Positions 14,058-23,365 of a DNA stretch of 32,197 nt are shown here, piece after piece. Numbering within the stretch: the stretch's first letter is position 1; each line of letters starts with the position of its first letter. The notes beneath the pieces were generated by a model that saw only the letters and a program-made list of their open reading frames with translations, ran no database searches and was not told where the DNA came from. This DNA is from JBCAWW01 sp039024315. GTDB taxonomy: Bacteria > Bacteroidota > Bacteroidia > J057. A program made the translations under genes and the position numbers. The DNA is taken from the NCBI GenBank assembly GCA_039024315.1, contig JBCCQN010000079.1, forward strand, positions 1 to 32,197. Direction: 5' to 3'.

Positions 14058-15305
14058 TTAGCCGGCGATGGTGTTGATGATGTAAAGGGCTCCACTACTG
14101 ATACCAAGGATAAAGGCAGCAATACCTGTGTACATGAATACTTGTACGATTCCGTTGCCAAGGACCCCAGACTTCTGGGTTTCCATCTCTTGCAATTTGG
14201 TTTGCAATTGCACGACGGTCTCGGTCAGCATCTTGCGAGATTTCACCTCTTGGTCCATGTTACTTACCAAGCTATTGGCAAATGATTGCTTCTCTGTGCC
14301 GTCAAGGTTGGCTAAATACTGATCCATTTTGAGGAAAGCCGCCTGAGTACCGTTATCGAGTGCTTTAATATTTTCACTGACGGTGGTTTCGAGTTTGGCA
14401 TCCACCGTTTGGAGATTTTCACTCAGCTTACGCGTAAAGGCATCTGCTTTTTGCTGGTAGGTCGCAAAATATTGAGCTTGTTTCTCCATCACATCCCCAT
14501 TGTTACGGAGGATGGTATTAAGGCCGTTAAGCTCTTGCCCAATTGAACGTACCTGCTTGAAAGCGTCATTTAACTCTCTGAACATGCGCAGAGTTTCACC
14601 CAAAGAGTCATTCATCTGGGTTTGATACTGAGCGAAGCCTGCTTGGAAAGCAGAGAGAGAATCACGCAATCCCTTAACCGAACCTTGCACTGGTGCCGCC
14701 TCTGGGTGAAATACTTTGGTTCTCAAAAACTGGAAATAGTTTTCCATGCCTTCGTCCCGCGCTTCAACCTTAAGCTTCAAAGCATAGTTGGAACGCACTG
14801 TAAGGGCTAAGCCAATCGCCGAGCCGACCATACCGACAATCACCCCCCCGATAAAGGATTGGATGGCATCATCAGTAACGCCATATCTCGCAATTTCGAT
14901 CAGACCAATAATAACCCCGGTAAAGGTCGCTAACAAACCGATGTACAGCGGTAAGGGTAGATTGGTTTCAATCGCACTTTCCATTGATTCTGACTTACGT
15001 TCGGCAATCTCTTGCAAGCGTTCCCCTTGAGAGGCGCCTTTATTACGGGTCAAATATGCATTGGTCATTTGAACAATATCACGAAACTCGGTGCTAAAGC
15101 TTCGCTTATCCGCTAGCTGAGGTACGGTACTGGTATCTGCGGCTTCTAGGTCAACTACGGTCTCTGCATTTACTTCCAACTGACTCAACTGGGGGAAGAG
15201 ATCACCCAATTTTTTGATAGCGCCAAGGTTACGGAAGAACACCCAAAACTGAATCACGATGATCAGTCCGACGATGATAAGTTCGATCAAAAAAGTAAGT
15301 TCCAT
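14058..15305 (-). CDS. MotA/TolQ/ExbB-type stator subunit, ZorA-like, with long coiled coil and extra C-terminal helix
   Basis: 415 residues. Helix 1 at about 4-26 (LIELIIVGLIIVIQFWVFF). The MotA/TolQ core holds helix 2 at about 118-138 (LPLYIGLLATFTGVIIGLI) and helix 3 at about 150-172 (FIGGVIVGMVGSAIGLALTV). Residues about 205-385 are long amphipathic helix with heptad character (KQVRSIGQELNGLNTILRNN, KLSENLQTVDAKLETTV). Unlike typical MotA, TolQ or ZorA, a fourth helix closes the protein (about 388-412, VFMYTGIAAFILGISSGALYII). It is co-transcribed with the MotB-like gene and likely forms a five-plus-two channel with it. The long cytoplasmic tail is the feature that links it to ZorA of Zorya defence, but zorC, zorD and zorE are absent. 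It is divergent from the hybrid kinase gene. Confidence 0.85.
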   Translation of the reverse strand: MELTFLIELIIVGLIIVIQFWVFFRNLGAIKKLGDLFPQLSQLEVNAETVVDLEAADTSTVPQLADKRSFSTEFRDIVQMTNAYLTRNKGASQGERLQEIAERKSESMESAIETNLPLPLYIGLLATFTGVIIGLIEIARYGVTDDAIQSFIGGVIVGMVGSAIGLALTVRSNYALKLKVEARDEGMENYFQFLRTKVFHPEAAPVQGSVKGLRDSLSAFQAGFAQYQTQMNDSLGETLRMFRELNDAFKQVRSIGQELNGLNTILRNNGDVMEKQAQYFATYQQKADAFTRKLSENLQTVDAKLETTVSENIKALDNGTQAAFLKMDQYLANLDGTEKQSFANSLVSNMDQEVKSRKMLTETVVQLQTKLQEMETQKSGVLGNGIVQVFMYTGIAAFILGISSGALYIINTIAG

Positions 15306-15443
15306 GGGGATAGGTTAGTGATATTGCTAGAACAGTTGCAAAGACGGTTCCAGCGGGGAAAAGGTTCGCTGTGAGGCTTTAAAACGCCTCTGCCGCGCCA
15401 AAATTGTATCATTTTGGGAAAGTGATTGCCGATTTGGGAATTA

Positions 15444-15460
15444 AGCGTTCCACGCAGTGG
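15444..15460 (+). repeat. AGCGTT hairpin repeat, intergenic copy
   Basis: AGCGTT-CCAC-GCA-GTGG, perfect stem with a compensated change (CCAC/GTGG). It lies in the 286-base gap between divergent genes, the longest gene-free stretch of the window, in which I see nothing else beyond a small 5-bp hairpin at 15373-15390. Confidence 0.75.
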
Positions 15461-15591
15461 TATGTCCAAGTGGAGAGAGAAGGATAAAAAAACGTGTCAT
15501 ATTTCATTCAAAAAACGGAGGAATCATTGGAGAAGATTGATCATAATATACTAGCAGCTAAGGAACATTCATTTTGGGCAACATACGATAT

Positions 15592-18500
15592 ATGGGACGA
15601 ATTTGGGCACTATATATTCTGATCATTCTTTTTTCATGGACCAATAGCTTTTCCCAGTCTTTTAAGGTTCATTTATACTCGATGAAAGATAATCTGCCAA
15701 GTGAGCAGGTAAACGGCGTTTTTGAGGATGAAAAAGGGTTTTTATGGATTGCGACACCGGCAGGGCTTTCAGTGTACGATGGACTAGAATTTAGGAATGC
15801 CCAAGGCAAAATGGCCAATCGCCCCGTTTTTGATATGAAAGCACACCCAGATGGGCGTTATTTTTTGATCAATGACCTCGGCTTTTGTGAGATTTCGCCA
15901 GATCTAGATTCCGTTAGCATCAAGATACTACGTAGCAGCATAAATGAGGCTGAAGGAGAAGATGTTCAATTTTCGCCTCAAGCTATTTACCTCAAACAGG
16001 ATGGCAGCATATGGCTAATCGAAGCCAATAGCATAGATCGGTGGCAGGATGGACGACTAGAGCGATATCCTATGCCCCTAAACACTAGGCCACTTGACTA
16101 TAGCAGGCAAAACTTTCTTTTGACAGAATCTGCTGGTCAATTGATTGCCTTTGCTAGATCGGGTTATGGCTTTGTCTTTGACGAAACACAAAATCAGTTT
16201 ATCTCCTTGGCTAAGCGTCCTTTACTGCCAAGAATATTTGACTTATTGAGCTTAGATGATTCCACCCTATTAGCCACTAGTAACCAAGGGCTCTTCCGGC
16301 TAAAATATCTTGATCAAGAGGGAATCACAGAAGTCAAGAATTTACAACCGGACTTTGCTTGTAAAGACCTCATCTGCGATTTGCAGGGAAGGCTCTGGGC
16401 TTCGAAGGTCGAAGGAGGGCTTGCCTACGCTTCATTAGAGGGAAGCGAAATTGGGACATTCAAATCTATAGCAGAGACCAAAAGCCTATCTATGCTCAAT
16501 CTTAGTATTACCCCTTCGGGAACGCTTTGGTCAGGTTCCTATTCGGCATTGGTGCAAATTCAAGAACTTCCTATCCAACCTCTGTTTTCGACAACTAGCC
16601 CTCATTTTATCCATTGGATCTCCGAAGACGATGCAGGTAATATTTACTATAGTGACCTCAGATATTTTGTAAAAGTGAGAGAAGACAAAGGCCAATTTTG
16701 GCCAGAGATATTATACGAGGAAAAAAATGGCTATTGCGGCCCTATCTCGGCTCACTTTGGCGAAGTCTGGGGCTTTAATTCACGCGGCCAATGGATTAGA
16801 AAAACGGCAGATGGACGCACCTTAATCCAAACGGTAGCAGAAACCGATAGCTCTACCATCCTGACTACTGGATTTGGCAAAAACGGAATGTGGTTTAATC
16901 AAGTCAGAGAAAAATATCCTCGCCTCATCAAAGTCGACGGTAGTATCACGACCTATCAGGAAGCCCCAGAAGTTAGTGCTCTCCAAATCACCGAGCATGG
17001 CACTGTTTATTTCGCAGCAGCAGTGGATAGTGCTTATCTCTATCGCTATCAGGCTGATAAAGACACCTTTATCAATGTGAGCCATCCCTTAGAATTAAAC
17101 ATCCCTTTCAAGGAGGTAGTAGATATTACCTGTGTGGGCGAAGACACCGTTTATATAGTCAGTAAAAGTGGGCTCATCTGTTGGACACCTGATACTGCCT
17201 ACAGGGTAAACCTGGGTCGATACTCTGATATGGAAGTCTATGCCATGGAACAGGATCAGGAGGGATATATGTGGATCGGCAATCATGCTGGCTTGATACG
17301 ATACAAAGATGGCGAGATGCAAGCCTATGATGTTTCCAATGGATTACCCGCCAACTTGATTGGGTACAAGGCGCTATATTTTGACTCTAAAGGGCGCTTA
17401 TGGATAGGTACCTCTAAGGGCCTTGCCTTGTTTGAGTACCCCACCAGCGAAGCGTTAAGCCCTAGACCAGAAATTGTCTCCTATCAGGTAAATGGAAAAA
17501 AAGGAGCTTTAGGGCAGGCTGTCCAAAGTGGGTCCGCCATATTAATAGCCTTTAGATCTCCTTTATTTCCAGCCGATGGTTTGAGATATCAATACCGCAA
17601 CAAAAAAGATGAAAATACCGAGTGGCAGGACTTAGCAAGGCCGAGCCTCTTGCTTACCAATTTACCAGAAGGGCAACATCTCATCGAGATTCGAGCGAGA
17701 AACAAGGGCCCTTACCAATGGAGTCAGTCTCAGCAATTCGAATTGATCATTGAGCCGATTTGGTACCGGACCATATGGGGAGGCTTATTTATTTTACTGC
17801 TGGTAGCTCTGCTGTTTTATGCTTTACTCAAGTTTTATACCTACAATCTTCGCCTACAAAGAACAAAGCTACGGCATCTAGTTGACCAGAGAACCCACGC
17901 GCTAGAAAATGCAATCCACAGTGAAAAAAATGCCCGGAGGCTAGCCGAAAAAGCCAATCACGCCAAAAGTGCCTTCTTGGCCAATATGAGCCACGAGATA
18001 CGCACCCCCATGAATGGTATCATCGGTATGGCAGAACTACTTCAGCAAACGGACCTAGATAAGGAGCAGTTTAGCTTTCTCTCCACCATCACCAATAGTG
18101 CAGACAATCTCCTCTACATCATCAACGATATCCTAGATCTAGCCAAGATCGAATCCGGCAAAATGGAACTAGAACAGCGGGCTTTCTCGCTAGAGGCCGC
18201 CATGGAAGCCATTCAAGACCTCTTTTCGGGCGTTGCGGCGCAAAAATCCTTACTATTTTACACCTACGTACACCCAGCGGTACCTGAACAAATCATCGGT
18301 GATGAAACTCGCCTACGACAAGTGATCGTCAACTTGGTCAACAATGCCCTCAAGTTTACCCAAGAAGGCGAAGTGATGGTCAAGGCATTTTTGACATCAG
18401 CCAAAGTTCCCAAAGGGACACTACAACTAAGGATTGAGGTGGAAGATACGGGAATCGGTATTTCTGATGAGAAGCAAAAACATATTTTTGAATCCTTCAA

Positions 18501-19455
18501 CCAAGCAGATGTTTCTACCACCCGTGAATTTGGCGGTACAGGTCTGGGGCTAACGATATCCCAGCAGCTCGTCGATTTGATGGGAGGCAAACTAAATGTA
18601 TCCAGTAGTCCGGGCGAAGGTAGCTGCTTTTTCTTTGAGCTTCCGATTGCTATCGCCCGCAGTGAAACACGTAATTTCCCGATCAGGACTCGCCAATGTT
18701 GGATCGTATGCGCAGATCAATTGATCGCAAATTCCCTCAATATGTACCTCTATGATTTGCATCAAGAAGTAAAGAGATTTGCCGCTTGGGATGAAATACC
18801 AGAGGAGTTTGAAACCCCTAATCTTATCTTCACAGACAAGGTACCAGAAGGGCAAAAACTGCTTAGCCCTGACCAATGGGTGAGGCTACAATCAATCCAT
18901 CAAAAAGGTAAGCAGCAAAGCCAAGAGAACCTCTTAGGCTTAGCGATCCCCGTCAAAGCGAGCGAGTTACGAGAGTTATTTTCTCCCTCTAATCAGCAAG
19001 ATATCGCTCCCAATCGCCTACTACAGCCTCCGCGCCAAATACATGACGTTTCTTTGCTCACCCAATCCCTACAGGTATTAGTGGCAGAAGACCACCCCGT
19101 CAATCAAAAACTCATCCGCAAAGTACTGCAGAGGATGGGTTTTAGCGCCATTACCATTGCAAACAATGGCTGCGAGGCGGTAAAATCTTTTCAGGAAGGC
19201 ACCTTTAACCTCATCTTGATGGATATGCAAATGCCGCAAATGGATGGTTTGGAAGCAACGCGACAAATCCGTCAAATCAGCCAAAATAAGCATCATCCCA
19301 TCATCATTGCCTTGACCGCCAACGCCATGCCAGAGGATCGAGAAAAATGTCTCAGTGCGGGCATGAATGACTATTTGAGCAAGCCATTCAAACCTGATGC
19401 GTTACTAGCCTTGCTGGTACAGTATGCCCAAGAATTAGCCAAAATAAAGGCTTAA
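15592..19455 (+). CDS. hybrid two-component sensor kinase (Reg_prop, Y_Y_Y, HisKA, HATPase, two receivers)
   Basis: 1287 residues from ATG 15592; a TTG at 15574 would add six residues before the signal (MGRIWALYILIILFSWTNSFSQ). The periplasmic sensor is a Reg_prop propeller (units GFLWIATPAGLSVYDG, GYMWIGNHAGLIRYKDG, GRLWIGTSKGLALF), then a Y_Y_Y domain and one membrane helix (about 727-750). HisKA follows with phospho-His801 (NMSHEIRTPMNGIIGM), then HATPase_c (NLVNNALKF, DTGIGIS, GGTGLGL). Next comes a receiver-like segment (about 1025-1130) without a phosphate-accepting Asp, and a true C-terminal receiver with Asp1211 (LILMDMQMPQMDG). Unlike Bacteroides hybrid regulators it has no AraC-type DNA-binding domain, so output must pass to another protein. 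It is divergent from the stator operon and overlaps the next gene's stop by 4 bases. Confidence 0.93.
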   Translation: MGRIWALYILIILFSWTNSFSQSFKVHLYSMKDNLPSEQVNGVFEDEKGFLWIATPAGLSVYDGLEFRNAQGKMANRPVFDMKAHPDGRYFLINDLGFCEISPDLDSVSIKILRSSINEAEGEDVQFSPQAIYLKQDGSIWLIEANSIDRWQDGRLERYPMPLNTRPLDYSRQNFLLTESAGQLIAFARSGYGFVFDETQNQFISLAKRPLLPRIFDLLSLDDSTLLATSNQGLFRLKYLDQEGITEVKNLQPDFACKDLICDLQGRLWASKVEGGLAYASLEGSEIGTFKSIAETKSLSMLNLSITPSGTLWSGSYSALVQIQELPIQPLFSTTSPHFIHWISEDDAGNIYYSDLRYFVKVREDKGQFWPEILYEEKNGYCGPISAHFGEVWGFNSRGQWIRKTADGRTLIQTVAETDSSTILTTGFGKNGMWFNQVREKYPRLIKVDGSITTYQEAPEVSALQITEHGTVYFAAAVDSAYLYRYQADKDTFINVSHPLELNIPFKEVVDITCVGEDTVYIVSKSGLICWTPDTAYRVNLGRYSDMEVYAMEQDQEGYMWIGNHAGLIRYKDGEMQAYDVSNGLPANLIGYKALYFDSKGRLWIGTSKGLALFEYPTSEALSPRPEIVSYQVNGKKGALGQAVQSGSAILIAFRSPLFPADGLRYQYRNKKDENTEWQDLARPSLLLTNLPEGQHLIEIRARNKGPYQWSQSQQFELIIEPIWYRTIWGGLFILLLVALLFYALLKFYTYNLRLQRTKLRHLVDQRTHALENAIHSEKNARRLAEKANHAKSAFLANMSHEIRTPMNGIIGMAELLQQTDLDKEQFSFLSTITNSADNLLYIINDILDLAKIESGKMELEQRAFSLEAAMEAIQDLFSGVAAQKSLLFYTYVHPAVPEQIIGDETRLRQVIVNLVNNALKFTQEGEVMVKAFLTSAKVPKGTLQLRIEVEDTGIGISDEKQKHIFESFNQADVSTTREFGGTGLGLTISQQLVDLMGGKLNVSSSPGEGSCFFFELPIAIARSETRNFPIRTRQCWIVCADQLIANSLNMYLYDLHQEVKRFAAWDEIPEEFETPNLIFTDKVPEGQKLLSPDQWVRLQSIHQKGKQQSQENLLGLAIPVKASELRELFSPSNQQDIAPNRLLQPPRQIHDVSLLTQSLQVLVAEDHPVNQKLIRKVLQRMGFSAITIANNGCEAVKSFQEGTFNLILMDMQMPQMDGLEATRQIRQISQNKHHPIIIALTANAMPEDREKCLSAGMNDYLSKPFKPDALLALLVQYAQELAKIKA

Positions 19456-22400
19456 TCTTCTTTGCCCATATCAATAATAGGGATATCCGCTGCGCGAACG
19501 CTTCTATCAAAAGCCCTTACCTCTTCCTTCAAGGCTTCGATTGCGACCTTTTTTGTGGCCCATTCAGCTAAGAGGTCTTTAGCCCGCATTTCTTGTCCTG
19601 CTGTCAATGGTGGTATGCTACCGTCGATAGTACCCAATATGTGCCCAAGCTTAGCATCAATTTGGTTAGGGAAGTTGATCACATCCTGAAAGGTCTTTTG
19701 CTGGACCTGAACCATGGTTTTTTCTAAGCTATCAATACTGCTAATGATGGCTTCTCCCTGCTCTTTCAAAGCTTTTTGAGCCTCATCTTCGGTATCCATA
19801 CGTCCCGTAAACGCTTGTACCTGAGCTTTGACATGCCGCATATCTTTGACCGTCGCAAACACCTCCGCTTGACTTTGATAAAGCTCATCCATCAAGGCTG
19901 CTTTTGCATCGTAAGCATCCTGTGCCACCTTCATACGAGGATCTTCCAGCACGGCAAAGCTTTGGCTCAAGGTATCACCTCCGTACATCAAGCGGGCTTC
20001 ATATTTTCCTGGCAGTACTCTATAGCTGGCAGTTCCTCCAAGCGTTACGAGGCCCTTGATCGGTTCTACACTAGGCATGCGGAGGTTCCAAACCAATTTA
20101 TTGAGTCCTCCTTTTGCATCTAGTTTCTTGGCTGGGGATTTTTCAGCGCTGCTGAACGCTCGTATCTGTTCACCAGAATCGTCAAATATTTGGATTTCGA
20201 CGGGCCCGCTGATGCTGTCCCCTTTATTGAGGTGGTAGTAGATTACCGCCCCAAAATCTGCGTTAGCACCCCGATCTGCTAGACTATCACGTCGAGGACC
20301 GCCAAATAAAGAGGCATCTCTCACATCGTAGAGCATGGCTGAGCGTTCCGCGATGGAGCGGACATCCAAATCACGCACTGGACTCAAATCATCCAACACC
20401 CAAAAAGCTCGGCCTTGAGTCGCCGCGATCAAATCTCCCTGATGCACCTTCAAATCGGTGATAGGCACGATGGGAAGATTACGTTGAAACGCCTGCCAAT
20501 GAGCCCCATCATCATAGGAAAGATAAAGTCCAGTCTCTGTCCCGGCATAAAGTAACCCCTCACGTTCGGAGTCGGCACGGACCACTCTCACATGCGCTTC
20601 TGGCGCAATGCCATTTACGATTTCGGTCCAGGTAGCCCCATAGTCGGCGGTCATCAAAATATGCGGCGTAAAATCATTGAATTTATAGCGATTAAAGACC
20701 ACATATGCCTTGCCCACTTGAGTAGTCGATAGCTCAATACAATTGATTAAACCTTCCCCTAGCTCAGGTGGAGTGATGTTTTGCCAGTTTTCGCCCCCAT
20801 CGCGGCTAATATGGAGCAGGCCATCATCAGCGCCTGCCCAAATTTCCTTAGCATCAAAGGAGGATTCCGCGATATAAGAAAGTGTATGATAGACTTCGCC
20901 TCCTGCGCCTTCATTGGTGATTGGTCCCCCACCCTTTTGTAGATGCTCAGGAACATTGCGTGTTAGGTCTGGACTGATGGCTTCCCAGCTTCGACCCCGA
21001 TTCTCGGAACGCAAAATCACATTACCTGCATGGTAAATCACCTTGGGATCGTGCTGAGAAACGTGGATAGGCGCATTCCAGTTAAATCTATACTTGACCT
21101 CTTCGTCCGAAGGAGTCGTACCCAAACCCAAATAAGGATAGGCCATCACATCGGTCTCAGTCTCTAATTCCTGGTCATACTCAGAGATAATCCCTTGATA
21201 ACAACCCGCATATACATAGCGAGGATTGTCTGGATCAAAAGCACAAAAAGCACTCTCACAACCGCCTACGGCATGAAAATCCTCATTACGGATTCCCCCG
21301 GCATTGACGCGAGAAGGAATCGCAACCGTGCTATTGTCTTGCTGGCCGCCGTAGATATAATAAGGGAAGCGATTGTCCGCATTGACCCGATAAAACTGCG
21401 CCGTAGGTTGATTGCTTTGACGACTCCAAGAGCGACCGCCATTGTATGATATATTACCGCCGCCGTCATTGGCGTTGATCATGCGTTTGTTGTCTAAGGG
21501 ATCGATCCAGAGATCGTGATTATCGCCATGAGGCGTTGGAACCGGCTTGAAGGTTTTACCACCGTCGATAGATTTGAGGACGGGAGCATTGAGCACATAA
21601 ACGGTTTCAGCGTTCTGAGGATCAGCAAAAACGTGCATATAATACCAAGAGCGGGCTCTCAATACCCGAGCGGGGTTGATCAACATCCAATTTTTGCCTC
21701 CATTATCAGAGCGATACAAGCCTCCTTTGTCAGATTCGATGATCGCCCAAACCCGCTGTGAATTGGCCGGGGAAACGCTCACGCCAATTTTACCCATGAT
21801 CACATCAGGTAGACCTTTGGTCAGCTTTTCCCAATTGTCTCCTCCATCGCTTGACTTCCAGATACTACTACCTTCTCCCCCACTCACTACTTGCCAAGGC
21901 AGGCGCTGATGATCCCAAAAGGCTGCATACAATATTCTGGGATTATTGGCATCCATACTCAGGTCAGACACCCCGCTGCGTTCGTCTACAAAGAGAGTTT
22001 TTTCCCAAGTCTTACCACCGTCGGTGGAACGATAAACCCCTCTATCAGCTGTGGGTGCATAAGGGCTCCCTTGGGCTGCTACATAGACGATATCAGGATT
22101 AGTAGGGTGAATGCGCACCTTCGAAATTTGGCGTACTCGATCCAATCCTACTTTTTGCCAAGTATGGCCGGCGTCTGTCGACTTATAGACTCCGTCTCCA
22201 TGAGAAGTCATTACCCCTCTCACCGGTGCTTCGCCCATGCCTACATAGATCACATTGGGATCAGAGGCGGATACCGCTACCGAACCTACCGAACCCGTTT
22301 TGAAATAGCCGTCAGAGATATTGCGCCAAGTATTGCCACCATCTTGCGTACGCCAAAGACCACCGCCAGTAGTCCCCATATAATACAGGTCCGGCTGCCC

Positions 22401-22592
22401 AATCACCCCGCAAACGGCCGTTGATCGCCCCCCTCGAAAGGGTCCGACATTGCGCCACTTCATGGCTTGAAAGAGAGAATCAGGCACTGGCTGCCAAGTA
22501 TCAACCTCCACTTTATTGCGGCGATTACGCTGGGCTTGACTATTAGAGGGAACTAGTAATAGGAAGATGAGGGTAGTAAGAAATAAACGCAT
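19452..22592 (-). CDS. large secreted BNR/Asp-box beta-propeller protein (VPS10/sortilin-like)
   Basis: 1046 residues with a signal peptide (MRLFLTTLIFLLLVPSNSQAQ). Residues about 40-740 form one or two beta-propellers. They are marked by many Asp-box/BNR turns of the form S-D-G-TW: RTQDGGNTWRNI, KSTDAGHTWQKV, RSTDGGKTWEKT, KSSDGGDNWEKL, RSDNGGKNWMLI, SRDGGENWQNI. The last ~200 residues are helical (KAALMDELYQSQAEVFATVK and on). No T9SS sorting domain is visible at the C-terminus. This widespread Bacteroidota and Acidobacteria family is often annotated as glycosyl hydrolase or photosystem-stability-like, but no catalytic residues can be assigned. Convergent with the kinase gene, overlapping it by 4 bases at the stop codons. 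A small hairpin repeat lies in its last codons (19488-19502). Confidence 0.87.
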   Translation of the reverse strand: MRLFLTTLIFLLLVPSNSQAQRNRRNKVEVDTWQPVPDSLFQAMKWRNVGPFRGGRSTAVCGVIGQPDLYYMGTTGGGLWRTQDGGNTWRNISDGYFKTGSVGSVAVSASDPNVIYVGMGEAPVRGVMTSHGDGVYKSTDAGHTWQKVGLDRVRQISKVRIHPTNPDIVYVAAQGSPYAPTADRGVYRSTDGGKTWEKTLFVDERSGVSDLSMDANNPRILYAAFWDHQRLPWQVVSGGEGSSIWKSSDGGDNWEKLTKGLPDVIMGKIGVSVSPANSQRVWAIIESDKGGLYRSDNGGKNWMLINPARVLRARSWYYMHVFADPQNAETVYVLNAPVLKSIDGGKTFKPVPTPHGDNHDLWIDPLDNKRMINANDGGGNISYNGGRSWSRQSNQPTAQFYRVNADNRFPYYIYGGQQDNSTVAIPSRVNAGGIRNEDFHAVGGCESAFCAFDPDNPRYVYAGCYQGIISEYDQELETETDVMAYPYLGLGTTPSDEEVKYRFNWNAPIHVSQHDPKVIYHAGNVILRSENRGRSWEAISPDLTRNVPEHLQKGGGPITNEGAGGEVYHTLSYIAESSFDAKEIWAGADDGLLHISRDGGENWQNITPPELGEGLINCIELSTTQVGKAYVVFNRYKFNDFTPHILMTADYGATWTEIVNGIAPEAHVRVVRADSEREGLLYAGTETGLYLSYDDGAHWQAFQRNLPIVPITDLKVHQGDLIAATQGRAFWVLDDLSPVRDLDVRSIAERSAMLYDVRDASLFGGPRRDSLADRGANADFGAVIYYHLNKGDSISGPVEIQIFDDSGEQIRAFSSAEKSPAKKLDAKGGLNKLVWNLRMPSVEPIKGLVTLGGTASYRVLPGKYEARLMYGGDTLSQSFAVLEDPRMKVAQDAYDAKAALMDELYQSQAEVFATVKDMRHVKAQVQAFTGRMDTEDEAQKALKEQGEAIISSIDSLEKTMVQVQQKTFQDVINFPNQIDAKLGHILGTIDGSIPPLTAGQEMRAKDLLAEWATKKVAIEALKEEVRAFDRSVRAADIPIIDMGKED
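19488..19502 (-). repeat. AGCGTT hairpin repeat near the 3' end of the BNR gene
   Basis: Minus strand AGCGTT-CGC-GCA-GCG (3-bp stem), encoding SVRAA about a dozen residues before the stop. The 15 bases are identical to 25709-25723. Confidence 0.55.
20144..20160 (-). repeat. AGCGTT hairpin repeat, coding copy in the BNR gene
   Basis: Minus strand AGCGTT-CAGC-AGC-GCTG, perfect 4-bp stem with a stem sequence not seen elsewhere in the window. Confidence 0.5.
20342..20361 (+). repeat. AGCGTT hairpin repeat, coding copy with a 6-nt loop
   Basis: AGCGTT-CCGC-GATGGA-GCGG; perfect stem but a longer loop. Inside the BNR gene, antisense to it. Confidence 0.4.
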
Positions 22593-22641
22593 AGAGTTTG
22601 AGTAGTTGGATTCTAGCGTTAAGATAGAAAATACTACTCAC

Positions 22642-22672
22642 AAAAAACCCGCCTACCATTACGGCAGGCGGG
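22642..22672 (-). terminator. intrinsic terminator for the collagen-like lipoprotein gene
   Basis: GC-rich 7-bp arms CCCGCCT (22648-22654) and AGGCGGG (22666-22672). On the minus strand they are followed directly by TTTTTTG. It lies 44 bases past the stop at 22716. A textbook rho-independent terminator. Confidence 0.82.
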
Positions 22673-22715
22673 AAGGGCGTTTGTTTGGGTCGGATTACAA
22701 GAGCAGGGGCTATTT

Positions 22716-23270
22716 CTAGCGGTAGACCTGCATATCTTCAGTGATGCCGTAGAACTCGGCCATCGCATCATAGTCATTGATATCAACTGCCATCTTTCCT
22801 ACTGGTACAGCTGAGGCTACGATGAGGCGGAAGAAGCCTTCATAAGCCGCGGCACCTTTGTCTGTCGCTTGGCTTTGGATACCTACAAAGTTGAGGTCGT
22901 AGATAAAGTCCAATTTTTCGACAAAAGAGGGGTTGTGAGAGATGTAAGTATAAGGGAGTGCGATCCAAGGAGACTGAGTATCAGGGCGGTAATAAACCAT
23001 TACCAAACCACTTTCTACAATCCCAGAGGTAATTTCAGGCACGTCTAAGTCTAGAGCAAGGAAATAATCGTCAGTACCAGGAGTGCCTACATCATACCAA
23101 TCAGCGGCAATGGCTTCATAGTTGATGGAGATCACATTGGCATTGCCATCCAGTCCATCTCTACCGGGGATACCTTCTGGGCCACGAGGACCAACACAAG
23201 AAAAAAGTACCACTGGCATAACTAGTAAAAGGGCTAATCGAGTCAATTTTGTGAGTGGAAAAGTTTTCAT
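22716..23270 (-). CDS. lipoprotein with a short collagen-like segment
   Basis: 184 residues from ATG 23270. A lipoprotein signal (MKTFPLTKLTRLALLLVMPVVLFSC, lipobox LFSC) sits directly at the preferred start; the longer frame to 23369 would bury it and overlap the upstream gene. Right after the acylated Cys comes a short Gly-X-Y run, GPRGPEGIPGRDGLDG. The remaining ~150 residues are a beta-rich acidic domain of unknown function (FLALDLDVPEITSGIVESGLVMVYY). Many Bacteroidota encode lipoproteins with this GPxGP-then-domain plan, function unknown. It has its own terminator downstream and follows the hydrolase gene on the same strand after 95 bases. Confidence 0.82.
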   Translation of the reverse strand: MKTFPLTKLTRLALLLVMPVVLFSCVGPRGPEGIPGRDGLDGNANVISINYEAIAADWYDVGTPGTDDYFLALDLDVPEITSGIVESGLVMVYYRPDTQSPWIALPYTYISHNPSFVEKLDFIYDLNFVGIQSQATDKGAAAYEGFFRLIVASAVPVGKMAVDINDYDAMAEFYGITEDMQVYR

Positions 23271-23365
23271 AACGATTTCGATTTGAGGATGACTGTGTTT
23301 GTTATGCTTAGTGTTACGCCCCCTTTCCTGACTAGTTATATCGTAATGAATATACGTGTAGGGTA

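Noticed and set aside
13234..15305. A complete Zorya anti-phage system
   Set aside because: Only the two motor-like genes are present; neighbours on both sides are a MORN-type secreted protein and a hybrid kinase, not ZorC, ZorD or ZorE.
21609..21625. Another hairpin repeat (AGCGTT-CTGA-GGA-TCAG) in the BNR gene
   Set aside because: It fits the structural rule but lies in a propeller segment (ADPQNAETVYV) that looks conserved for protein reasons, so it may be coincidence.
21891..22424. A 177-codon open frame on the plus strand opposite the BNR gene
   Set aside because: It is antisense to a strongly supported coding region with Asp-box repeats, and its translation is unlike a folded protein.
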